A stretch of 64,000 bases of DNA from Allocoprobacillus merdigallinarum. GTDB taxonomy: Bacteria; Bacillota_I; Bacilli_A; Erysipelotrichales; Coprobacillaceae. The translations under genes and the position numbers were made by a program. This document shows positions 8,205-15,942 of the stretch, in pieces. Numbering within the stretch: the stretch's first letter is position 1; each line of letters starts with the position of its first letter. Under the pieces are notes generated by a model. The model worked only from the letters and a program-made list of their open reading frames with translations. It was not told the DNA's origin and searched no databases. The DNA lies in the NCBI GenBank assembly GCA_019117525.1, contig DWZO01000043.1, positions 1-64,000 on the forward strand, written 5' to 3'.

Positions 8205-8766
8205 AACAAGAGAAACATCTATTGATATGTCCTTAAATCTAGATGGGCAAGGGATAGCTCAAATTGATACAGGTATTGGATTTATGGATCATATGCTTGA
8301 ATTATGGGCTTTCCATAGTGGTTTTGATTTAAAAGTGATTTGTCATGGTGATTTAAACGTAGATAGTCATCATACAATAGAAGATTTAGGAATTGTTTTA
8401 GGGGAATGTATCAAAGAAGCATTAGGTGATAAAAAAGGCATTTATCGCTATGGTCAAATGGCTATTGTCATGGATGAAGCACTCGTCACAACAACACTGG
8501 ATTTAAGTGGTCGTCCTTACCTTGTTTATCATGCACAATTGCCTTGTATGAAACTTGGTCAATATGAAACGGAGATGACAAAAGAGTTTTTTAAAGCAGT
8601 CAGTGATCATGCTATGATGACTTTGCATATTCATGAAAGCTATGGTGATAATACACATCATATTATTGAAGCGATGTTTAAAAGCTTTGCACGTGCATTA
8701 AAACAGGCAGTCATGATTGATGAAAATCATCAAGATCAGATTGTGTCATCAAAAGGAGTTTTATAG
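8179..8766 (+). CDS. hisB: Imidazoleglycerol-phosphate dehydratase
   Basis: A 195-residue single-domain dehydratase making imidazole-acetol phosphate. Metal-binding motifs are intact: GFMDHMLELWAFH, SHHTIEDLGIVLG and NTHHIIEAMFKSFARAL. It lacks the N-terminal histidinol-phosphatase domain found in enterobacterial HisB, so that step must be done by another protein. An in-frame ATG five codons upstream exists, but the start at 8179 has GAGGAGG 6 bases before it and matches the short N-terminus of the family. The gene overlaps hisD by 26 bases, supporting coupling within the operon. Confidence 0.96.
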   Translation: MRKSQIKRETRETSIDMSLNLDGQGIAQIDTGIGFMDHMLELWAFHSGFDLKVICHGDLNVDSHHTIEDLGIVLGECIKEALGDKKGIYRYGQMAIVMDEALVTTTLDLSGRPYLVYHAQLPCMKLGQYETEMTKEFFKAVSDHAMMTLHIHESYGDNTHHIIEAMFKSFARALKQAVMIDENHQDQIVSSKGVL

Positions 8767-8767
8767 G

Positions 8768-9373
8768 ATGATTGTGATTATTGATTATCATGTTGGAAAC
8801 TTAATGAGTGTGCAAAATGCTTTTTTGAAACTTGGTATGGATGTTGTGGTGAGTCGAGATCACGATGTGATTCGACAGGCTAAAGGAATTGTACTGCCTG
8901 GTGTAGGAACATTTCCAGTAGCAATGGAACATTTAAAGAAATATGATCTGATTGATATTTTAAAAGAAAGAAAAGAAGCGGGTATTCCAATATTGGGAAT
9001 CTGTTTAGGAATGCAAATTTTATTTGAAAAAGGTTATGAAGTGACTCCAACGGAAGGATTAGGTTTTTTAAAAGGTGAAGTCAAATTGATGGATGTGCAG
9101 GCCAAAATCCCACATATGGGATGGAATGAACTGATTCTCACACAAGATCATCCCTTAATGAAAAATATAAAAAATGGAGATTATGTTTATTTTGTTCATT
9201 CTTATATGGCCTATCCAACCGATGATGAACTCATTGCCTGTTGTGAATATGGACAAGCCAAGATTACGGCTGTTGTTGCAAAGGATCATGTCATGGGATG
9301 TCAGTTCCATCCTGAAAAAAGTGGTGCAGTCGGAAGAAAAATTTTATTAGCGTTTAAGGAGATGGTGCAATGA
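8768..9373 (+). CDS. hisH: Imidazole glycerol phosphate synthase, glutaminase subunit
   Basis: A 201-residue class I glutamine amidotransferase that delivers ammonia to HisF. The catalytic triad is visible: nucleophile Cys79 in GICLGMQ, and His181/Glu183 in FHPEKSG. The oxyanion-strand motif PGVGTFP is at about residue 44. The start at 8768 lies one base after the hisB stop, with AAAGGAG at the end of hisB; a longer in-frame extension within hisB is not supported by homology. The gene overlaps hisA by 4 bases. Confidence 0.96.
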   Translation: MIVIIDYHVGNLMSVQNAFLKLGMDVVVSRDHDVIRQAKGIVLPGVGTFPVAMEHLKKYDLIDILKERKEAGIPILGICLGMQILFEKGYEVTPTEGLGFLKGEVKLMDVQAKIPHMGWNELILTQDHPLMKNIKNGDYVYFVHSYMAYPTDDELIACCEYGQAKITAVVAKDHVMGCQFHPEKSGAVGRKILLAFKEMVQ

Positions 9374-10107
9374 TTATTATTCCAGCAATTGATTTAAAAG
9401 ATGGTGAGGCAGTGCGTTTATATAAAGGTGATTATCAACAAAAAACAGTCTATTCATCATCACCTGAAACACTGGCTTTACAGTTTCAGAATATGGGAGC
9501 CAATTATTTACATGTAGTAGATTTAGATGGGGCTAAAGATGGGACAACAACAAATCTTTCAACAATTCAAAAAATTCGTCAGACCATCTCTATTCCTATT
9601 GAAGTCGGTGGTGGCATTCGAACGATGGATACGGTAGAACTATACTTAGAAAAAATAGGGATTGACCGTGTGATTTTAGGTACGGCAGCTATTGAAAATC
9701 CTGAATTTTTAAAAACAGCTTTAAAGAAATATGGAGCTAAACGTATTGTTGTGGGCGTGGATATCAAAGATGGATTTGTATCGACTTCAGGATGGCTTGT
9801 CAATACACAGATATATTACTTAGATTTTTTACAGGAATTAGAAAAAATGGGGGTTCAATATATTGTGTGTACAGATATTTCTAAAGATGGTACATTACAG
9901 GGACCATCATTTCCCATCTATCAAAAAATCAAAGACACAACATCTTTACATTGCATTGTTTCTGGCGGTGTAAAAGGAGCTGAAGATATTTTGGAAGCAG
10001 CCAGACAAGGTTATTATGGCTGTATTGTTGGAAAAGCTTATTATGAAGGTCAGATTGACTTGAAAGAGGTGATATCATGCTTGCCAAAAGAATCATTCCC
10101 TGTTTAG
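9370..10107 (+). CDS. hisA: ProFAR isomerase
   Basis: A 245-residue (beta/alpha)8 barrel isomerase acting on N'-ProFAR. The duplicated half-barrel phosphate sites are seen as VGGGIRTMD and CIVSGGVKGAED. The N-terminal catalytic Asp is in IPAIDLKDGEAVRLYKGDY and the second Asp in CTDISKDGTLQGP. The start overlaps the hisH stop (ATGA) with AAGGAGATGG upstream. Its 3' end overlaps hisF by 31 bases, which is longer than usual for this operon. Confidence 0.96.
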   Translation: MIIIPAIDLKDGEAVRLYKGDYQQKTVYSSSPETLALQFQNMGANYLHVVDLDGAKDGTTTNLSTIQKIRQTISIPIEVGGGIRTMDTVELYLEKIGIDRVILGTAAIENPEFLKTALKKYGAKRIVVGVDIKDGFVSTSGWLVNTQIYYLDFLQELEKMGVQYIVCTDISKDGTLQGPSFPIYQKIKDTTSLHCIVSGGVKGAEDILEAARQGYYGCIVGKAYYEGQIDLKEVISCLPKESFPV

Positions 10108-10841
10108 ATATTAAAGATGGTATGGTTGTTAAAGGAGTGAATTTTGTAGGATTAAAAAATGTGGGTGATCCTATTGAAATTGCGAAAAGATATGATGAAC
10201 AATGTGCTGATGAAGTTGTTTTTTTAGATATCACAGCGACTTATGAAAATCGCGATATTATCAAAGATCTCATTCAACGTGCAGCTAGTGAATTGTCGAT
10301 TCCATTAACTGTCGGTGGGGGTATTCGTACTTTAGATGATTTTCGTATGATTTTATCCAGTGGAGCAGATAAAGTCTCTATTAATTCAGCAGCGATTTTA
10401 AATCCACAATTGATCCAACAGGCTGCAGATGAATTTGGTGTGCAGTGTGTCGTTGTGGCAATGGATGCCAAGATGCGTGATGATCACAGTGGTTATGATG
10501 TCTATATGGCTGGTGGTAGAAAAAATACGGGATTGGATTTAATCACATGGGTTCAACAATGTGAGCAGCTGGGAGCTGGTGAGATTTTATTGACATCTAT
10601 GGATAAAGATGGAACCCGTGATGGATTTGATATTGATATGTTAAATGCAGTCCTTGACGTTGTTTCTATTCCCGTCATAGCCAGTGGTGGGTGTGGGAAT
10701 CAGGAAGATATTGTGGAAGTATTTGAAAAAACAAATTGTGATGGGGCCTTGGCAGCTTCTTTATTTCACTATCAGGAAGCGACTATTGATGATGTGAAAG
10801 CATTATGTGCCAGTCATCACATTCCAGTAAGGAGGAATTGA
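10077..10841 (+). CDS. hisF: Imidazole glycerol phosphate synthase, cyclase subunit
   Basis: A 254-residue (beta/alpha)8 barrel that uses ammonia from HisH to form imidazole glycerol phosphate and AICAR. Family motifs are AKRIIPCLDIKDGMVVKGVNF (catalytic Asp near residue 11), VGGGIRTLDDF, TSMDKDGTRDGFD (second catalytic Asp) and VIASGGCGNQED. Related by ancient duplication to HisA just upstream. The start with AGAGGTG upstream gives the usual family N-terminus even though it lies 31 bases inside hisA. Confidence 0.97.
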   Translation: MLAKRIIPCLDIKDGMVVKGVNFVGLKNVGDPIEIAKRYDEQCADEVVFLDITATYENRDIIKDLIQRAASELSIPLTVGGGIRTLDDFRMILSSGADKVSINSAAILNPQLIQQAADEFGVQCVVVAMDAKMRDDHSGYDVYMAGGRKNTGLDLITWVQQCEQLGAGEILLTSMDKDGTRDGFDIDMLNAVLDVVSIPVIASGGCGNQEDIVEVFEKTNCDGALAASLFHYQEATIDDVKALCASHHIPVRRN

Positions 10842-10847
10842 GAATTG

Positions 10848-11492
10848 ATGAAACCAGATTTTGAAAAAGGAAATGGGTTAATCCCAGCGATTGTACAAGA
10901 TGTCAAAACAAAGGATGTATTGATGTTAGCTTATGTCAATGAAGAGGCCTATGAAAGAATGTTGACAACCAAAGAAACTTATTTTTATTCACGTTCACGT
11001 CAGGAACTTTGGCATAAAGGAGAAACATCTGGACATTTCCAATATATTCAAGGGATGTATTTAGATTGTGATGAGGATACTTTACTGATTCTGGTTGAAC
11101 AGGTTGGAGCAGCCTGTCATACTGGAGCCTATTCATGTTTTTTTCAGGAAGTCATACCTTACATTTTTGAAAAGAATATTTTTCATGAAGTTTATGATGT
11201 CATTGCAGATCGACAGGTACATCCTGTTGAAAAATCATATACAAATTATTTATTGGAACAGGGTGTTGATAAAATCTGTAAAAAAGTAGGCGAAGAAGCC
11301 AGTGAAACAATTATTGCAGCAAAAAACAACAATCAAGAAGAATTAATTGGTGAAATCAGTGATTTATTTTATCATGTATTGGTTTTGATGTATCAACAAG
11401 GTATTCAGGTTGAGGATATAGAAGAGAAATTGAGGGAAAGACATCAAATCAGTGGTAATAAAAAAGAATTTCATCAAAGAGGAGATTATTAG
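10848..11492 (+). CDS. hisIE: Bifunctional phosphoribosyl-AMP cyclohydrolase / phosphoribosyl-ATP pyrophosphatase
   Basis: A 214-residue fusion carrying steps two and three of the pathway. The N-terminal HisI domain (about 1-110) has the metal and zinc-ligand region DCDEDTLLILVEQ and GAACHTGAYSCFF. The C-terminal HisE domain (about 120-205) shows YTNYLLEQGVDKICKKVGEEASETIIAAK, the MazG-like helices that bind magnesium. The ATG at 10848 is preferred, but a TTG directly before it (10845) sits at a better distance from the AAGGAGG at 10829-10835 and cannot be excluded. It is the last gene of the operon; the terminator begins inside its final codons. Confidence 0.94.
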   Translation: MKPDFEKGNGLIPAIVQDVKTKDVLMLAYVNEEAYERMLTTKETYFYSRSRQELWHKGETSGHFQYIQGMYLDCDEDTLLILVEQVGAACHTGAYSCFFQEVIPYIFEKNIFHEVYDVIADRQVHPVEKSYTNYLLEQGVDKICKKVGEEASETIIAAKNNNQEELIGEISDLFYHVLVLMYQQGIQVEDIEEKLRERHQISGNKKEFHQRGDY

Positions 11493-11513
11493 TGATTCTG
11501 ATAATCTTTTTTT
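11484..11513 (+). terminator. Intrinsic terminator of the his operon
   Basis: GATTAT (11484-11489) pairs with ATAATC (11501-11506), extended by an inner AG/CT, and is followed by seven T residues. The hisIE stop codon lies within the hairpin. Confidence 0.75.
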
Positions 11514-11537
11514 GTTTTGATAAACAAATAAATTTAA

Positions 11538-11566
11538 TTTTAAGCGCTTTCAAACTATGTTATAAT
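11538..11566 (+). promoter_or_regulatory. Promoter of the hydrogenase operon with a cre-like (CcpA) site
   Basis: A perfect -10 TATAAT lies at 11561-11566; the -35 (TTTTAA, 11538-11543) is weak with a 17-base spacer. Positions 11538-11552 (TTTTAAGCGCTTTCA) match the catabolite-responsive element consensus WTGNAARCGNWWWCA at all but one base, and overlap the -35/spacer, where CcpA binding would repress. The match is seen; regulation by CcpA is inferred. Confidence 0.6.
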
Positions 11567-11595
11567 GAACATATGAAGAAGAAAGGAGTATGTGT

Positions 11596-12087
11596 ATGGG
11601 TGGTTTAAAACAAGAGTATTTAGATAAAATTGACGCCATTGTTGATAAGCATAAAGATGAGCGTGGTCCCATGAAATTAATGCTTCATGATATTCAGGAT
11701 GAACTTGGATATATTCCTTTTGAAGCAATGGAAAAAATAGCTGAAACATTAAATGTTCCCGTTTCTAAAGTTTATGGTGTTGTGACATTTTATTCACAGT
11801 TTACAACAGAACCAAAAGGTAAACATATCATTTCTGTATGTTTGGGAACAGCTTGTTATGTCAATGGTGCTCAAACGATTTTGGATTTACTCTGTGAAAT
11901 GACAGAATGTGAAGTCAATTCGACAAGTGAAGATGGATTATTTTCCATTGATGCCACACGTTGTGTTGGAGCCTGTGGTTTAGCTCCTGTTGTCAGTGTT
12001 GATGGCACTGTATTTGGATGTCAAAAACAACTGGAAGATTTGAAAATGCTGATTCTTGATTACTTAAAGGAAGAAGAACTATGTTGA
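11596..12087 (+). CDS. hndA: [FeFe]-hydrogenase subunit HndA/HydC, NuoE-like [2Fe-2S] protein
   Basis: A 163-residue NuoE-type thioredoxin-fold protein. Four cysteines for one [2Fe-2S] cluster are present: CLGTAC (Cys-x4-Cys) and, about 40 residues later, RCVGACG (Cys-x3-Cys), followed by the family's LAPVVSVDG. It would pass electrons between the NuoF-like flavin subunit and the hydrogenase. Helical N-terminal part includes LDKIDAIVDKHKDERGPMKLMLHDIQ. I use the ATG at 11596 because AAGGAG ends 7 bases upstream; an in-frame ATG at 11590 is too close to that site. It opens a long gene run ending at rubrerythrin. Confidence 0.93.
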   Translation: MGGLKQEYLDKIDAIVDKHKDERGPMKLMLHDIQDELGYIPFEAMEKIAETLNVPVSKVYGVVTFYSQFTTEPKGKHIISVCLGTACYVNGAQTILDLLCEMTECEVNSTSEDGLFSIDATRCVGACGLAPVVSVDGTVFGCQKQLEDLKMLILDYLKEEELC

Positions 12088-12431
12088 TGAAAGACATTAT
12101 TGATATGCTGGATGCCAGGGCCATTTATATTGCTGATGAAAATATTTATGAAAAAAATTATGACAAGGGTTTTGCGACAGATTTAATGTCTGATGCTTTA
12201 GCATTATTGAAAAATGAAACTGAGGATGTTTTGTTTTTAACGGGTCTTTCTAATGTTCAGTCATTAAGAACTGCCGAAGTACTTGATTTAGATACTGTTC
12301 TTTTTGTAAGAGGAAAACCGATTGATTGTCATATTATCGAAACAGCAAAAGATTTGCATATCAATATCTTTCAAACGAATCAGACAATGTTTGAGGTATG
12401 TGGACAACTTTATAGACAAGGAATGAGATAA
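12081..12431 (+). CDS. DRTGG-domain protein (first copy)
   Basis: A 116-residue protein that looks like a stand-alone DRTGG domain, the alpha/beta fold also found next to CBS domains and in HPr-kinase-like N-termini. Supporting runs are EDVLFLTGLSNVQSLRTAEVLDLDTVLFVRGKP and the C-terminal NIFQTNQTMFEVCGQLYRQGM. Similar small proteins recur in [FeFe]-hydrogenase clusters of Firmicutes, where a ligand-binding or regulatory role is assumed, not proven. It overlaps hndA by 7 bases and the next gene by 1 base. The start could also be the second in-frame ATG at 12087. Confidence 0.75.
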   Translation: MLMKDIIDMLDARAIYIADENIYEKNYDKGFATDLMSDALALLKNETEDVLFLTGLSNVQSLRTAEVLDLDTVLFVRGKPIDCHIIETAKDLHINIFQTNQTMFEVCGQLYRQGMR

Positions 12432-12838
12432 TGAAAAAAGTTTATCAGGTAGAAAAAGATAATTATGAAGATGCTGGAAAAGTTTCTACAGATATTAAAA
12501 GAACTCTCAAATCTATTGGTATTGATCGCATTGTTCTTAAAGCTGTCGCGATTGCCTGTTATGAAGCAGAAATGAATATTGTCATCCATTCTGATGGCGG
12601 TACAGTCACTTTTGAAATTGATGATGAGGGATTGATTCAGCTCTTATTTGATGATATAGGACCAGGAATTGAAGATCTTGAATTAGCACAAAAGCCAGGT
12701 TATTCAACTGCTTCTGCAAAAGCACGATCACTGGGATTTGGTGCAGGTATGGGATTATATAATATGAAAAGTGTAGCTTCTTCTTTTGAGATGACATCTT
12801 CAAAAGAGGGAACACATATTCGCATGACATTTCAATGA
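12431..12838 (+). CDS. Anti-sigma/serine-kinase-like ATP-binding protein (HATPase fold)
   Basis: A 135-residue stand-alone GHKL ATPase domain resembling RsbW/SpoIIAB. N-box AIACYEAEMNIVIHS (Glu and Asn for Mg-ATP), G1 box DDIGPGIED and G2 box LGFGAGMGLYNMKSVAS are all intact, so ATP binding is likely. There is no partner sigma factor or anti-anti-sigma gene in the window. It sits between a DRTGG protein and a hydrogenase-like iron-sulfur protein, arguing for a signalling or assembly role tied to the hydrogenase. Function is inferred. Confidence 0.8.
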   Translation: MKKVYQVEKDNYEDAGKVSTDIKRTLKSIGIDRIVLKAVAIACYEAEMNIVIHSDGGTVTFEIDDEGLIQLLFDDIGPGIEDLELAQKPGYSTASAKARSLGFGAGMGLYNMKSVASSFEMTSSKEGTHIRMTFQ

Positions 12839-14001
12839 AACCTGTTATCCATTTTTTAGGTGATCACTGCACAAGTTGTATTAAATGTGTCAAATCGTGT
12901 CCTACAGAAGCTATATCTATTATCAATGGAAAAGTTGTAATTGATGATACACACTGCATTCATTGCCATGTCTGTGTTCAATCATGTCAACATAAACAGT
13001 TAAGAATAAGAGAAGTCAATCTGGAAAAAGCATTTCAACAACATGAGTATAATATTGCGTTAATACCAACATCAATACTTTCAGATTTCCAAAAATTCGA
13101 TGAACTTAAAGATTTTGTTTATGCGATAAAAGAATTTCATTTTGATGAAGTTGTTCAATATAGTGACATTGAAGGACAACTTTATCAACAGGCATTACAG
13201 GATAGTTTAAACTCATCCCAGGTGATGCTGACATCATTTTGTCCAACCATTAACAGATTAATTAAGCAGGAATATCCAACATTGATTGATCATCTCTTGC
13301 CTTATGATTATCCAGTCGAAATTGCGGCTAAACGTTTAAGAGAAAAATACAAGGGAAAAGATATAGGAATCTTTTCACTCTGTGAATGTGTAGGTAAATT
13401 AACACTTGCGAAAGAACCGCTTGGGAAAATGGATTCACAGATTGATTATGCTTTGAGTATTTCTAGAATGTTTCCTCATTTTAATAAACGAAAAGGGAAA
13501 GGCAAGGAAGAGATGACTATAAACGCAGATGGTATCAAAAGTAATGTCAGTGATTTATTTGGTGATCATCGTTTATCTGTGATGAGTGTTGAAGGATTAT
13601 CTCAGATTCGTATGGTTTTAGATTTGATTGAATTTGATCAGTTAAAACATATTCAGCTGATTGCTCTGTATCATTGTTATCAGGGGTGTATTGGTGGCTA
13701 TTATTTATGGAATAACCCATTTGAAGGACGTTTTCGTATTGAAAGTATGGTATCTCAATGTGATGCACCTGCTGTTGCATTAAAACATAATGAATATTTT
13801 AAAAAGCGTCGTGTCAATGAACAAAAACAAACTTTTAAAGAACGTATGGCCTGGTTTCATAAAGTCAATGCCATTTTAGAAACTTTGCCACAATACGACT
13901 GTGGCAGCTGTGGCTTTGCCAATTGCCGTAGTCTGGCTATGCGCATTGCCAGTGGAGAAGTGGATGATTCATTGTGTCGTGTCAAAAAGAAGGTGAAATG
14001 A
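12835..14001 (+). CDS. Hydrogenase-like iron-sulfur protein with degenerate H-cluster motifs
   Basis: A 388-residue protein with, in order: two [4Fe-4S] ferredoxin motifs (Cys12/15/18/22 and Cys41/44/47/51), a region resembling the [FeFe]-hydrogenase large-subunit C-terminal domain (about 70-310), and a C-terminal four-Cys iron-sulfur domain (Cys356/359/364/381). In the hydrogenase-like part, the three H-cluster loops are altered: SFCPTI (Cys136), SLCECVGK (Cys183/185) and YHCYQGCIGG (Cys281/285) instead of TSCxPGW, MPCxxKK and CPGGCxxGGG. Four cysteines could still hold a cubane, but the residues that cradle the diiron site are gone, so it is probably not a hydrogenase. Likely a redox sensor or electron-transfer partner; family-level recognition is good, role is open. 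Confidence 0.82.
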   Translation: MKPVIHFLGDHCTSCIKCVKSCPTEAISIINGKVVIDDTHCIHCHVCVQSCQHKQLRIREVNLEKAFQQHEYNIALIPTSILSDFQKFDELKDFVYAIKEFHFDEVVQYSDIEGQLYQQALQDSLNSSQVMLTSFCPTINRLIKQEYPTLIDHLLPYDYPVEIAAKRLREKYKGKDIGIFSLCECVGKLTLAKEPLGKMDSQIDYALSISRMFPHFNKRKGKGKEEMTINADGIKSNVSDLFGDHRLSVMSVEGLSQIRMVLDLIEFDQLKHIQLIALYHCYQGCIGGYYLWNNPFEGRFRIESMVSQCDAPAVALKHNEYFKKRRVNEQKQTFKERMAWFHKVNAILETLPQYDCGSCGFANCRSLAMRIASGEVDDSLCRVKKKVK

Positions 14002-14327
14002 TGAAAGTCAAAGAGATATTACAATTACCTTTACAATCTATTAATGATGTTTCTTTCAATCAGGATATTCAGGATGTTTATATTGGTGATTTATTGAGTG
14101 TTGTCATGGCAAGTGGTCAAGAAGGTATGTTGTGGTTAACTGTACAAAAGCATTTGAATGTGATTGCGATTGCTGAATTGCATGATTTTGCAGGAATTGT
14201 CTTTGTTCAAAATAACTATCCTGACAGGCAAACGATTCAAAAAGCAACGGATCTACAAATTCCATTATTTGTCAGTCAACAGGATGCTTTTCATCTTGCT
14301 AAAGAGCTGATAGCTTTAGGTTTATAG
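14001..14327 (+). CDS. DRTGG-domain protein (second copy)
   Basis: A 108-residue protein related in fold and layout to the one at 12081-12431. It carries VYIGDLLSVVMASGQEGMLWLTVQKHLNVIAIAELHDFAGIVFVQN and ends in PLFVSQQDAFHLAKELIALG, the typical final strand and helix of DRTGG domains. The ATG at 14001 overlaps the upstream stop (ATGA) with AAGGTG 5 bases before; an adjacent in-frame ATG at 13998 is closer to the ribosome site. Two DRTGG proteins in one cluster suggest a heteromer or two ligands. No function is known to me. Confidence 0.72.
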   Translation: MKVKEILQLPLQSINDVSFNQDIQDVYIGDLLSVVMASGQEGMLWLTVQKHLNVIAIAELHDFAGIVFVQNNYPDRQTIQKATDLQIPLFVSQQDAFHLAKELIALGL

Positions 14328-14328
14328 T

Positions 14329-15051
14329 ATGTATTATGATTTACACATTCATTCTGCCTTGTCACCTTGCAGTGATGACACAATGACAATTCATAATATT
14401 TTCAATATGGCTTATATCAAAGGGTTAGATCTTATTGCGATTACTGATCATAATTCTTTAAAACAACAATATTATTTAGAAAAAGTGATTCAAAGTCCTA
14501 TATTAGAAGGAAAGATCAACTTTATACATGGTGTAGAATTACAAAGCATTGAAAACATTCATATGTTAGCTTATTTTCAAAGAGGCACAGATTTAAAACC
14601 TATTCAACAGTGGATAGAACAGCATCTTATCAAACAAGAAAACGATCGCCAATATTATGGTCATCAATATATATTTGATGTCAATGATGAGATTGAAGAT
14701 GAAGAACAATATTTATTATTGAATTCTTTACGTTTAAATATTTATGAAATTGTAGAAGCTATTCATCGTTTTCAAGGGATTATTATTTTAGCGCATGTAC
14801 TGGCTCAAAAATATGGCATTTATGAAGTTTATCATGGGATACCAGAAGACTTAGACTATGATGGTATCGAAGTGACATGCTTAAAGGAATATCATGATTT
14901 AAAAAAACTGTGTCCAAATGTCAAAGATGAATATGTTTTTATCAATAGTGATGCTCATCAATTGGAAGATATTCAAGAACCTATATATACCATTGATGAA
15001 GATAAATTAAAGAGATTATGGAGTCAAAGAATATGCAAGAAATCGCTATGA
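14329..15051 (+). CDS. PHP-domain metal-dependent phosphoesterase
   Basis: A 240-residue PHP protein. The first motif DLHIHSALSPCSDD and the second AITDHNSL are classical metal-binding histidine/aspartate motifs; further ligands are probably in VHGVELQS, ILAHV and INSDAH. It begins one base after the DRTGG gene and overlaps the next gene. PHP proteins of this type recur near [FeFe]-hydrogenase genes; the substrate is unknown. A histidinol-phosphatase (HisJ-type) role is conceivable because that activity is missing from the his operon, but its operon position argues against it. Confidence 0.85.
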   Translation: MYYDLHIHSALSPCSDDTMTIHNIFNMAYIKGLDLIAITDHNSLKQQYYLEKVIQSPILEGKINFIHGVELQSIENIHMLAYFQRGTDLKPIQQWIEQHLIKQENDRQYYGHQYIFDVNDEIEDEEQYLLLNSLRLNIYEIVEAIHRFQGIIILAHVLAQKYGIYEVYHGIPEDLDYDGIEVTCLKEYHDLKKLCPNVKDEYVFINSDAHQLEDIQEPIYTIDEDKLKRLWSQRICKKSL

Positions 15052-15566
15052 CCATTTTAGATATTGTTCAAAATTCTATACGTGCTGGTGCTCATTTGAT
15101 ACACATATGGATTGTGAATAGTCAAAAAGAAAATAAAATTCATATTGAAGTTCGTGATGATGGTTGTGGTATGAATCATGACACATTACAAAAAGTGATT
15201 GATCCTTTTTATACAACACGAACAACACGTTCTATTGGTTTAGGAATTCCGATGTTTAAAGAAAGTGTGGAAATGACCGGTGGATATTTCTTTATTGATT
15301 CAAAAGAAAACAAAGGAACAACGATTATTGGTGAGTATGTTAAAAATCATATTGATACACCACCAATGGGAGATTTAGTGGAAACAGTTGTTTCCTTGCT
15401 TCAATATGATGAACATATAGATTATTGTTTTCGTTATCAGGAAGATGATAGGGAATTTGTTTTAGATACACAGGAAATTAAAGAATTGCTTGAGGATGTT
15501 CCTATTAATCAACCTGAGATTATACTTTGGTTAAAAGATTATATAAAGGAGGGTATGTGGAAATGA
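15033..15566 (+). CDS. Histidine-kinase-like ATP-binding protein (HATPase_c)
   Basis: A 177-residue GHKL ATPase. N-box ILDIVQNSIRAGA, G1 box VRDDGCGMN, and G2-type IGLGIPMFKESVEMTGG are present, followed by a short C-terminal extension (about 110-177) not seen in plain HATPase domains. There is no phosphoacceptor-histidine domain and no membrane segment, so it is not a complete sensor kinase. The start MQEIAMTILDIVQNS fits the family N-terminus and has GGAG 9 bases upstream; an in-frame ATG five codons earlier is possible. It overlaps both neighbours. Confidence 0.82.
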   Translation: MQEIAMTILDIVQNSIRAGAHLIHIWIVNSQKENKIHIEVRDDGCGMNHDTLQKVIDPFYTTRTTRSIGLGIPMFKESVEMTGGYFFIDSKENKGTTIIGEYVKNHIDTPPMGDLVETVVSLLQYDEHIDYCFRYQEDDREFVLDTQEIKELLEDVPINQPEIILWLKDYIKEGMWK

Positions 15567-15931
15567 AGTCATTAGATGAATTAAAGAAGATTAGATATGA
15601 GGCTAAAGAGAAAATGGCTATGCGTGGCAGTGGTGATCAGGATTATCGTGTTGTCGTTGGTATGGCGACTTGTGGTATTGCGGCTGGAGCACGACCTGTT
15701 TTAAATACACTTGTTGAAGAAGTCGCAAAAGCCCATTTACCTGTAACGGTTATGCAGACTGGCTGTATTGGCATGTGTGCTTTAGAACCCATTGTAGAAG
15801 TCTTTGATAAAGATAATCATAAGACAACTTATGTATTGATTGATGCTAAGAAAGCAAAGGACATTGTTTTACGTCATTTGATACATGGAGAAGTGATTGA
15901 AGAATATACAGTCGGACAATATTCAAAATAG
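15563..15931 (+). CDS. hndB: [FeFe]-hydrogenase-associated [2Fe-2S] ferredoxin-like subunit HndB
   Basis: A 122-residue thioredoxin-like [2Fe-2S] protein. The cluster cysteines appear in VGMATCGIAAGA and QTGCIGMCALEP. This is the layout of HndB in HndABCD hydrogenases and of small subunits in related clusters. AAAGGAGGG lies 9 bases before the ATG, and the N-terminus MKSLDELKKIRYEAK matches the family. It overlaps the upstream ATPase gene by 4 bases and precedes hndC by 11 bases. Likely an electron-transfer subunit in the cytoplasmic complex. Confidence 0.88.
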   Translation: MKSLDELKKIRYEAKEKMAMRGSGDQDYRVVVGMATCGIAAGARPVLNTLVEEVAKAHLPVTVMQTGCIGMCALEPIVEVFDKDNHKTTYVLIDAKKAKDIVLRHLIHGEVIEEYTVGQYSK

Positions 15932-15942
15932 GAGGGTAGAAA

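Noticed and set aside
14329..15051. PHP protein as the missing histidinol-phosphatase HisJ
   Set aside because: It lies inside the hydrogenase gene run, separated from the his operon by a terminator and promoter, and such PHP genes recur near hydrogenases.
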